A stretch of DNA of 64,000 bases from NCBI GenBank assembly GCA_035578175.1, contig JAQMRL010000008.1, positions 91,996,541 to 92,060,540 on the forward strand, given 5' to 3'. The notes under the pieces were generated by a model that was given only the letters and a program-made list of their open reading frames with translations, ran no database searches and was not told the origin of the DNA. Numbering within the stretch: position 1 is the first letter of the stretch; the number at the start of each line of letters is the position of its first letter. The DNA is from Catonia carolina. Its lineage: Eukaryota > Arthropoda > Insecta > Hemiptera > Achilidae. Of this stretch, positions 38,301 through 50,300 are shown piece by piece. The position numbers and the translations under genes were made by a program.

Positions 38301-41300
38301 CATTAATGTACCTAGGTTTTTAAGGGCTTCAAAGTAATAAGGCTTTCTTTCTAGGAGTGGACTTGAATAAAATGTGATTCAATTTTTTTCTTTCTTTGAT
38401 AAATTGAAATAAAGTTGTAATATCAAAACAAAGATTTTCTAAAAAAACTGTATTATATAAATTCGATTAAATTCAGTTTGATGAAAATTAGTAACTTTCT
38501 TGAAGTTGTACAAGAGGGTACTTAAAAGAAACTGCAGTCGTGCTGATCAGAGCTGCATAATGTAGTATAGACTTCTCCTATTATGTGGGTATCTCTGGCC
38601 CAGAGTATACAAAGCAACACTATTTCGCACAATGATTGACTAAGGAGTCAATCATTGTGCGAAATAGTATTGCTTTGTAAGGTTATGCACAGTCTCTTTA
38701 ATTTTTTTCTGATAGCTGTTTCATGCTGGTAATGTTTTTAGAAATTGTAAATTCTTATCAATAACACACTGTCGAGAATTTATTTCTTACTCGGGAAAAA
38801 TTCAGTAGAGAAACTAAGGTGTTAAAAAAAGCTTACAAAGATGCTGTAGGTTAAACCAGGGTGTATAGCCAAACTGGCATCAGCCCCCCTTGAACAGAAA
38901 ATCTGAATTTTGTACTCAACTATTATGCGGTGGGTTCTGAGTTAGAATTCCGGTCAGGTCTGACAGTTATTGATCGGTCTTTTTCATCTACTATCACCCT
39001 TCACTAACCTCAATGCTTGTAACAGTTGGAAGTAAAACAAAAAATCTCCAAATTCTGCCCCCCCAAAACAAAATCCTGGCTACTAATCTGGTTAAAACTC
39101 AAGTATACGGAGTCGTGTATCAGCTTCAAAAGAGAGTAAATATTGATCAAAAACTTTTGTCGCATCAGCCGTTAAAGAACCTCATGGATCAACAAAAATG
39201 TTGAATAAATTAGAGAACTTGTGCACAAATATTGACAGAAGATGATATAAGTTCATGAAGAACAATTTAGAGAATTTCGAACCAAGATATTAAGATAAGT
39301 TGAGTGGTGGACAAATTGGTGCTGTGCTTGCTTGATGCAACAGTAAACGAGGTTCAGTTGGAAGTCTGCTGCGAAATGAGGGAAGCTGACAAGAAATCTT
39401 CAAGATCAATGGCAGTGAATTGTTTTACTATGGATAAAATCCCGAAACGAACCAGTTGTCAAGTCAATTTCCATCCACACAAGTTTGTTAGGCGAAATCT
39501 AATGTCAAATTAATGTTTATGTTTTGATGACAGTTGGGAAACACAAAAGAAATTCATTCCTTCCAAGCAAATGATGAATAAAACATTCTAAATGGAAGGT
39601 TTGAAAAAAGTTAAGCAATATTTCGCTATAGAAGCGCTCCGGTACATGTTATTTGAGTAACTGATTCCTCCACTACAACAATGTGATTGATATCTCACAG
39701 CCCTCATTGTAAGCCATTTTTTGACCAAATTAACATGACTTCCTTAACCTACTCTCATTTGAGATCCGATGAGTTTTTTCAGTCCCTTGACTGGTAAGGA
39801 ACCTGAAAGGAAAATATTTTGCTAACATAGACAAGGTGAAGAAAAATCACTAGAGGCCTTAGAAGACGTCATACTAAGCGGTTTTAAATGGTGCTTTGAA
39901 AATGAAATACAAGGCTGAACAATTTTTTTCACCCAAATTGGAAGCATTTTGATTGTAAAAAGTTTGTAAAATACGAAACAGATGCAGTTGGTTTAAATAA
40001 AGAATTCTAGTTGTTCTTGGTTACCCCACGTACACTATAATTGCCTGTGAATGACTAACTATGGCTAATTAATCACGTAATCATTAAACAGATGAAGTTT
40101 TTACTGTGTTACAGGATTCTAGATTTACTTTTTTTAAAGACTTAATAAAATTAAAATAATTTTTAACACTAACAGCCATGTTCAATTTTGTTTTTCAGAA
40201 AGAAGAATGTCCAGCATGTATTGCTGATATTTCACCTCAATTAGACAAAATATTAGATGGTTGCAATTTTCTGATAGAGAATTTAAATTTAAAAAAATTT
40301 TTGAAAATTGTTCTGCACTTGGGAAATTACCTCAATGCTGGTAGTTACGCAGGAAATGCAGTTGGTTTTAAACTAAATACTTTACCGAAATTACTAGAAA
40401 CAAGAGCTAACAAACCTAGAGTGACATTTCTTCATTTTGTTGTTGATGTTGCACAAAGCTATGATGAACATATATTCGATTTTAAGAAACAAGGAGCGAA
40501 TCTTCGAGAATTAACAAGGTATATTTAAATGAATAAGGGTTTTATTAATGTAAAAATCATGAAAGATAGAATAGAAGAATAAAATCGGGAGCGTAGGCGA
40601 GAAAATCTTTAACCATGATATCCATGTTTTTACATGTACAGTCAATTCCAGATAATTGGGGCATATCGGGACCGGAGCTTTTTGGCCCAATTAAACGGCT
40701 GGCCCCAATAAATGAATTCGTAAAATGTGGCGTATATGATATTGTATTTTATTAAAATTATCACATACATAAAATTTAAATGCAAGTTCTATCCTTATAC
40801 GCACAAAAAAATAAACTGGTATCAGAAAAATGATCAACTTTTCAGCAAAACCTTTTGCCTTTGTTTTAAGCAGTGGACCATTGACACTAACACCTTGTGA
40901 AGTTACAATGGTGAACTATTAATTCAACGCTTCTCAACAAATTGATCCTTCTTCACGTTTTCTTTTCTGAGATGTTCCATGATCTTTTAATACCCACTCT
41001 TGGCGTATTTTATTTTCTCAGAGCACGATACAAGCTATCATAATTTTTGGTACACCGGTTAGTTCTGATAGTTTACGTTGGCTTAAGTTAGGTGGATGCG
41101 TTTTTATTTTGTTGTGAAGCTTTACTCGTTCACACAGTCATATCGTTACACGACATTTAGCACACGAAGACATTGATAGTAGGTACTGTACTATGTTGTT
41201 TAGGTCATCAGCCGAAAGGCTGGTTTGAACCTGTAGAGGTTTTACTAAGTAAAACGAGGAGTGAGGTGGTTTACCATTGCCTTCCTCACTGAGAGGAAAA

Positions 41301-44300
41301 GTACACTTATCAGCATGCCGGGCCCTCTGAAAAGCACATATTTTCCACTCTGTAAATGACACCTTCACTTCATTCACCACAGGGTCTGGCTGTACAATGA
41401 AATTCATTACTTTCAGAGGAGATAACTCTGATTAGTGTCTTTTACACCTCTACCTCTTCTGTTCTTAAATGATTCAGTCATTTAATTGGCTGACCATGTG
41501 ATAAGATACAGAACTATTTATTTTAGCCCTGCAACTAACAGATTGAGTGTAAATAATTTGACACGTCACCTGTCTGTTATGGGCAGGTACTGTACTATAA
41601 GCCTACACATAAAAATTTTTAACAAAATGTATGAAACGAATGGGAATTTCAAAAAATTTAAAAAGTAAGCCTGCAGATAACAAAACAACAAGACTTGAAA
41701 AACAGTATGTTACAGTACTCATGAAATCACAAAAACTGATGAAAAGCATGTAATTACAAACATGCTTTGTACGTATGGTAAGTGACCAACTGACCATACG
41801 TTGCAAGGAGCCTGGGTATACAACTTGTAAGGTTGAGCATAACTAGTGGATATGACTCGCTGAAATTTGTGCAATGATGATTATGTAGCCTACACATTGT
41901 ACTGTTAATAACATCTTTATTATAACTGATGTGTGATTACTGTTGTTTATCTGTTGAAGTGTTTACTACCTCTATCCTGCCCATTATCTTATCTTGCTGC
42001 TTAGAACCACGTATTGTTCGTCGCTGGCCTGTAATGGTTTTAATAAAACATACATGTGCATACATCAGATTGGCCCCAATAAGCGGCATTATGGACCGAA
42101 TAAACGGAGTACTTATCAATGTGAAATACCGTTCTGTTTTTGTTCATTAAAGAACTGTCCCAAAAAAATGGCTGCCCCAATTAACCAGTGGACCAATTAT
42201 CAAGAATCGACTGTATTTGTAAAAACTGAATTTGCTAATATCCAGTCCAAGATATCATGAATAGTTCTAATAGATCTGAGTCCAGCAAGAATAATAATTT
42301 TCTTCGCTCTGTCAGTTATTTCTGTATTGGTACAAAAAATATCAGATACTTTACATAAGTACTGTACCAAGAAGTTGTACCTGAAATAAAATAAAAGGTC
42401 CCAGTTTGACTTCCACCCATCCAGCTCTCTCTTGGTTCATAAGCTTAATTATCCCATTTTATCATTTTAGCATTCATCGTTAATCTATTAGTTTAGCCAA
42501 CTCTATGGTGTATTGGTTATCATGGTACACTACATTTGTCATGGTTAGATTCCCATTTAGAGTCTGGAAATTTTTAACACGTTAAAACCTATCAATTTAT
42601 AAACCGGCAGTTGTGAGTAATAAAACTGTTGATGAGACTTTAAAAACATTGTTATACACTAATTATAATTATTTTACTTCTTTATAAAAATGTTTAATTT
42701 TTCATACAAGATTTCCAAGCACAAAAATAATTTAAAAAATTGGTGTAAACACTCACACGACCTGTTCTTGCCAATGTAAATAATGAACAATACAAGTTAT
42801 GTTTATTCAAAAGTAAACAATGTAAAATGTTATACATAACCTACTTTTAACCATGAATGAACGACGCAAAATGAAAATCACCTTAGTTTGGTAAATCAGT
42901 AATTGCTTACAAACTAGACTCTAGAGAAAAATGCTTAAATTAAAGTTGTACGTTTTTTAATTTCCTCTAACTTTGATTGTGCCATAATAAACAGGTGGAG
43001 TGTCAAATTATGTACACTCAATCTGTTCATTGCAGGGCTAAAATAAATAGTTCTGTTTCTTATCACATGGTCAGCCAATTAAATGACTGAATCATTTAAG
43101 AACAGAAGAGGTAGAGGTGTAAAAGACACTAATCAGAGTTATCTCCTCTGGAAGTAATGAATTTCATTATACAGCCAGACCCTGTGGTGAATGAAGTGAA
43201 GGTGTCATTTGCAGAGTGGATAATATGTGCTTTTCAGAGGGCCCGGCATGCTGGAAAGCGTACTTCCACTCAGTGAGGAAGGCAAGGGTAAACCACCTCA
43301 CTCCTCGTTTTACTTAGTAAAACCTCTACAGGTTCAAACCAGCCTTTAGGCTAATGACCTAAACAACAACAACTTTGATTATAAAACCCTTTTGTTGTAA
43401 AATGCATACTAAGGCCCGCAATTTTCAAAATACCATATTTTTACAGATTTTGATGGAAAAAAACCATAAAATCACTAATTGCCGCTAAACTAAGCGGTAC
43501 ACAAAACGTGTTTGAAATATGTACATTTTTAAATGTTCTACAACTTTGATTATACACACTTTTGTCATAATATGTATATTAAGGCTGCAATCTTAAAACA
43601 AAACATTTTTTCCTACGAGAGCCCAGCCTTTCCAAGAATTTCAGCAGACATGGCCCTGGCCCTATCCTGAAGAGCATAAAAATGTAGAAGATAAGGTGAT
43701 TTAAAAAAAACCTATAGCCGTTTTTGAGAAAATTGTAAAAGGGTGAAAAATTGCAAAAATAAATAATCTTTTGCTTCTGGTTAACCAATTTTAATGAAAA
43801 TGTTTGTGTTGGGTCCTCAAGTGGTACCTAACTTAAGGGGGGAGTCTACCCACAAAAAACCTTTTTTATTTTTAATGATATAATGCTGAAATTTGATAGA
43901 TTTACTTCTCAAGATGGTCTGTAAGTACATCAATAATAAAACTTAAAAAAACTGTGAACCTAGCCCCAAAATTTGGGGAGGTTCAATTTTTTGGCATGTT
44001 TTTTGGTAGAATGTAATTTGGTTACTTTTCAACATATAAAGATGAAATTTTGTCAAACTACAGATAAATATATGTTCTACAATCTGTAGGATTGGTTTTA
44101 AATTATCTTTGTAAATAAATTTTTTATTATTTTTTTATTTATTTTTTTTAAATAATTACCTTCTCTGCAACACTTTTTACATGTATAAAAATATTTAATG
44201 TAAAGGTATTTTTAAATCACTCCTACAGATTATAGAATAAGGATATATGGTCAAAACAAAACAAAATTAGCATTCTACCTGTCACGGTTCCCAAGTTACA

Positions 44301-47300
44301 TTCTACCAAAATTATAAAAAGTTGAAAAAATGATTTTTGCGGGAATAAAAGAAAACAAAGATTTTAAAGGTTACAACTTTATTTAGTCTTGGAATTCTCC
44401 AGCCCCATATGTAAAACCTTCATTTTCTTTCTATTTATTTATTAGTTGCTCTATCTTTTCGAAACTAACAGAATTAATAACACAGAGAACGCGGATTATT
44501 TTAAAAAAAGAATTGTGTAATTATCTTTTTTTACAAGCGAGATATTGAAGTTTAAACTTTTATATTTTTCTCAGGGAAAAATGAGAAATGTCACCATGAC
44601 AACCCTTTTGTTTTTATTTATTTTTAATAGTAAAAATGAAGCTACAGATAAAATAAATACACCACCTTATTCAGAAAAGTTTAAACTACCAAATATAGAA
44701 AAAAAAATTTGGAAGAAAAATTTTTCTTTTTCTTGTAAATCTTGGGTAGACTCCCCCCTTAAGTTTCAAGTTTCAACTTTGTACGATGTTTCGTTCTTGA
44801 GATGTTTTGTTCACACGTACACCAACACGACCAATCGCTAACAACATGTTTTTTGGATTGAGGGGGTCTGAAAATTTAAACATCCGGTGAAAACTATTTC
44901 GAAAATTCACATGAAAACAATATTCCTTCCCTAAAATAATCATATGAGGCAAGAAAGTAAAAAACTCTGGTGTGAAACACTCACACAACTTTCTCTTGCC
45001 AATGCAAATAATTAACAATAAACCTAACATTAGTAATAAAACATTAAAAAATAAAAAAACTAACCTCAAAAACATAACCTTATTTTAATCATGATTGAAA
45101 GACGCAAAATAAAAATCGAACTCACTTTGGCTTAAAAATACGGAAAATCACTCTTTCACGCTAAACTAGGCTCTGTAGAGAAAAATGTTTTAAATAAAAG
45201 TTGTAGATCTTTTAATTTTCTATAAATTTGATTATATACACTTTTATTATAAAACGCATACTAAGGCCGAAATCTTAAAAAAATCGATTTTCTCACGTTT
45301 TCGTGAGAAAAAAACAGAAAATTGCTAATTACTGCTAAACTAAGCGTTATACAAAAAAATGTTTGAAATAAAAGTTGTAGGTTTTTAAATTCTCTACAAC
45401 TTTTATTATATAAATTTTTTTGCTAAATTGCATATTAAAGCCGTAATCTTAAAAAAACTTTGTTTTTACGTGAAAACAGCCTCACCAAGAATTTCAGCAA
45501 ACATGACACCTACCCTATCTTGTAGAGAATAAAAAATTGAGTAAATCGAGCGATTTTTAAAAAAATCGTAGGACCAGTTTTTGAGAAAATCGCAAAAAAG
45601 TGAAAAATTACACGAATAAACTACTACTTCCGGTTGACCGATTTTGATGAAAATGTTCGTGTCGGGTCCGGTAGTTGTATGTAACTTAAGTTTCAAGTTT
45701 CAAGTTCGTACGATGTTCCGTTCTTGAGATATTCTGTTCACACACACACAGACCAATCGCTAAAAACATGTTTTTTTGGGTTCAGGGGGTCTGAAAACGT
45801 ATAGATCCGGTGAAAACTCGATTTCTTAAAATCGACATGAAAACAATACTTTCCTTCCTATATATTCATATAGGCAAGAGAAAGTAAAAATTGGTGAAAA
45901 TATTTAAAATTATTAAAACAGATGATCTTATAACATAATGAAAAACCTATAAATTTTGTTTCAGAACACCTCTTTCTAATATTGAAGAAGAAGTAAAATT
46001 ATTATCAAATAACATCAAGGAATTAACAAGAAAATTGAAGAAAGCAGGCGAAAAAGATGTATATTCTCAATTTAGTGGTAAGACGAGCACAATATTAAAT
46101 TTTAATGAACAGGAAGAATTCAAATTTATTTTAAGACAGCACTTTCGGTTACATAAATTACTTTTACAAAAGAGTTTTAAACTAATACAACAAATACTGG
46201 TGTTAAACAATTACAAACTTTCTCTTGCCAATGTAAATATAAAAACCATAACATAATTTTAATCAGTGAATGTCGCTAAATGAAAATGAACCTCTGTTTG
46301 ACTTGGATTTTGAAGAGAAAAAAACAGAAAATTACTAAGTGACACTAAACTTTATTAAAAAACATGCTTGAAAACCTTAAAGGGGTTTTAATTTTCAATA
46401 ACTTCAGTTTATGTCCATAACAGGCGGGTGGAGTTTTAAATTATTTGCACTTGATCTGCAAGTTCCACGGCTACAAACAAATAGTTATTTTTCATATTAC
46501 ATAGTCAGTCAATAATATGACTGAAGCATTTAAGAGCAGAATAGTTAGAGGTGTAAAAGACACTAGTTATCTCCTCTAAGAGTATTGAATTTCATTATAC
46601 AGCCAGACCCTGTGGTGAATGAAGTGAAAGCGTAATTTGCAGGATGGAAAGTAGACGAATTTCAGAGGGTCTAGCATGCTGATAAGCATACTTTTCCACC
46701 CATTGAGGAAGGCAAAGGTAAACCACCTCACTTCTCATTTCACTTAGTAAAGCCTCTAGAGCAGTGGTTCCCAAACTTCTATCTTTTACGCCCCTTTTTG
46801 TCAAAAAGAAAACTTCTCACGCCCCCTTACACAATTTTATTGGGCAATGAAAAATCACGTATTACATTGAATAACCATACATTTATTTTTTTATTTATTG
46901 TAGCATTAGAAGTTGCAATTTAATTTTAACAAGAGACAAAATAAATCAGTGGATGGATGACCTTGCATTTTTTTTTTAAAAGGTTGATTATTAGAAAGTG
47001 CACAACGTAAATCATTGATAAAACCAACTTTGCACCGATGCTTTGTTTTTATTGTAACAAGTGCTGAAAACACTTTTTCGCACAGATAGTTGCTTGATAA
47101 AGATAATTACAATTACTGCCGCTTGCTGTTATATACTGGGGTAAACTTGGTAATACTTAACCCAAAGTGATGTTTTGTCAATTTTATCGAAATCGTTTTT
47201 CGCAGCAGAAACATTTTTTATTTCTAAAACTTGTTTTTTAAGTAATTCGGGCAGGAAGTCTATGTTGACACTGAAAGGATCCGTTATGGAGGGTAAAGCT

Positions 47301-50300
47301 ATTTCGAAGTCCCGCGCCCCCCTTGACGTGTCTTCACGCCTCCCTTGGGGGGGGGCGCGCCCCCCACTTTGGGAACCGTTGCTCTAGAGGTTCAAACCAG
47401 TCTTTCGCTGATGACCTAAACAAGAACTTCAGTATACACAATCAAAGATGGACATTTTTGTAAAAAAAAACTAGGGCTTCAGAGGGTCATTACATTACAA
47501 ATTTTGCACCACCACAACACTCTCTCTTGACTATAAATAGAGTTCAAGCAAGTAGAAAATGGATAATATATTATAAGTTGACATTTTCTGTTTTTTACAG
47601 ATTTTATTGAAACTGCAGACAAACGTATAGCAGAACTGGAGAGAAAAGTTAGTCATGTCAAAGAAATTTCATCAAGACTAGCGATACATTTTTGTGAAGA
47701 TCCAGAAACTTTCAAACTGGATGAATGTTTTAGTTTATTTGCGGATTTCTTCGAAAAACTTAGTACAGTTATAAAAGTAAGTAAAAAATTTTAATTTATT
47801 TAAATAGAATTATCTGGTTGTAATTAATTGGCAATAATGCAGTATCTAATATTAATTTGGGTACATTTTCCTGATAGTACAGGATTTTAATTCTTTCTGA
47901 AATAAAGGAAAACAATACAAAATTTATTTTACAGTTGTTTGTAATACGAGGTTTGTTCAAAAAATAACGGGAATTTTCGTTTTTTGAAAAAAATATTTAT
48001 TTATTCATCTACATTAATATTGTCCCCTTCAAAGTAGTCCCCTTCGCATGCAATACGCTTGTGCCAACGCTTTTCCAATCCTCGAAACACTTCTGAAACT
48101 CGATCTTTGTGATAGCTTTTAGCTCTTTCACCGATTCGCTTTTAATGTCATCTATGCTTGTAAAACGACGGCCTTTTAATGTTCTCTTTATTTTTGGAAA
48201 TAGAAAAAAGTCACATGGAGCCATGTCTGGCGAATATGTAGGCTGGGGCATCGTTACTGTTTTGTTTTTGGCCAAAAATTCACGAACAAGCAATGAAGTG
48301 TGAGCAGGTGCATTATCGTGGTGCAAAAGCCATGAATTGTTTTGCCACAAATCCAGGCGTTTTTTTCGGATTGCTTCACACAAACGGCGTTGAACTTGTA
48401 GGTAGTACTCCTTATTGATTGTTTGACCTTGTGGCAACAATTCATGATGCACTATGCCATTGAAATCGAAGAACACAGTGAACATAACCTTCACATTCGA
48501 CCGCACTTGTCGAACCTTTTTCGGTCTTGGCGATCCAGAATGCCTCCACTGGGACGATTGAGCCTTAGTTTCGACATCGTATCCGTAAACCCATGTTTCG
48601 TCACCTGTTATAACACGTTTGAGTAGATCCGCATCGTTGTCGACTTCATTTAGTGACTCCTGAGCAACTTCCATTCGCCGCTGTTTTTGTTCGAAATTCA
48701 CAGTTTGGAACAAATTTTGCTGCTACACGTTTCATACCCAAAACATCCGAAAAAATTTCATGGCATGAGCCAATCGATAGGCCAACATCATCACTGACTT
48801 CTCTGATTGTGATTCGGCGATCGTTCATAACCATTTCTTTCACTTTTTTCACGTTTTCATCGGTTGTTGATGTGCTTGGACGTCCGGGTCGTTCGTCATC
48901 TTCAACGTTTTCGCGGCCATCTTGGAAACGCTTATACCACTCGTAAATCCTTGTTTTACTCATAGCAGACTCACCATATGCCTTTGTTAACATTTCACAC
49001 ACTTTATTACACTTTATTTCATTTTTCACGCAAAATTTAATACAAATTCTTTGATCCATTTTTTATAACAAACAAAAATAGCCGTGCTCGAAAAATACGT
49101 CTAACCTTAGCGGCTTCCACTTAAGAACTAAGCAATGAATATTGTTGAAAATTTTATCGTACGTCAGGGGCATGTGTTTTTTTTTTGTCATCAGTCTCTC
49201 GACTGGTTTGATGCAGTTCTCCAACCTTTCTATCTTGCGCAAGTCGTTTCATATCTACATACCTGTAACACCCTACATCTTTTGTAATTTGCTTTATATA
49301 TTCTAATCTTTGCCTCCCTCTACAATTTACTCCCTCAATGTTACCCTCCATTATTGATAGCCCAATACCTGGATGTCTTAGGATATGCCCCACTAGCCTA
49401 TCCCTTCTTTTGGTAAGATGCTTCCATATACTTCTTTTTTCATCCACTCGCCTAAGAACCTCTAAATTACTTATTTTGTCCACCCACCTAATCTTTAACA
49501 TTTTCCTATAACACCACATTTCAAAAGCTTCTATCCTCTTCCGTTCTACAGCCCCTATCACCCACGTTTCACTTCCGTATAATGCTACACTCCAAACATA
49601 ATGTTTTAAGAAATTTTTCCTAATCTGTAAATCAATGTTTGTAGTCAGTAAGCTGTTTTTCATTTCAAAGGCTTTTCTAGCCTGAGCAATTCTACTCTTG
49701 ATATCACTCGTGCTTCTACCATCCTTTGTTATTTTACTCCCTAGATAGCAGAATTCCCCAACTTCCTGTATGTTTTCGTTGCCTACTTTTAAATTTCCCA
49801 TCTCTTCTAAACCACTCTTGCTGCTGCACAACACTTTCGTTTTGTTCTTATTAATTTTCATGAAGTAATCCTTTCTCAAGAACTCATCCATTCCATTTAA
49901 GGCATCGAATGAACTAGAGGGGCATGTGTACCAACATAATAAAAAAAAAATTTTTTACAATCGGACAATCCAAACCCGCGAAATTTAAAAATTCCCGTTA
50001 CTTTTTGAACACACCTCGTATACATAGTGAAAAGACTCTTTTAAAACAACAGCCCAGTTGATTTTAATACTGGTTTGTAAACCATGGTCAATGTACTGTA
50101 TTTGACCATCGTAGTCATGGGAGTTGCATAAAAGAACTTCATGAAAAAACAAAAAAAAAATGTTATCAAATATTAAAAAAGTATATAACAGAGCCTTTCT
50201 TGATAGTGGTTTTGGTTTTATGCCGATTACTGCATTCACAAATATATTTAACTTTTTCATAAAGGTTTTACAAAAGACCTTCGTCATGACACAAAAAAGA

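Larger units (their letters stand above)
42740..44959 (+). mobile_element. Old HLE-A with SRE-B and a TTAA element inserted
   Basis: TTGGTGTAAACACTCACACG to GAGGCAAGAAAGTA. Collinear pieces are 42740-42978, 43371-43836 and 44759-44959. The terminal subTIR is intact apart from a two-base loss. The (CA)n tract is reduced to ACACC. Confidence 0.85.
47947..50018 (-). mobile_element. mariner element with a LINE inserted
   Basis: The inverted ends read CGAGGTTTGTTCAAAAAATA and CGAGGTGTGTTCAAAAAGTA, with TA on both sides (47945-47946, 50019-50020). The transposase lies at 48009-49059 on the reverse strand. Without the 752 bases of LINE plus duplication, the element would be about 1.32 kb, the usual mariner size. 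Confidence 0.93.

Noticed and set aside
39013..39513. Two short forward frames between FH2 exons
   Set aside because: No similarity recognised, no splice sites joining them in phase to the gene, and the flanking FH2 exons already join correctly.
44545..44841. 98-codon frame at the right end of the TTAA element
   Set aside because: It runs across the terminal repeat into HLE-A and has no transposase motif.
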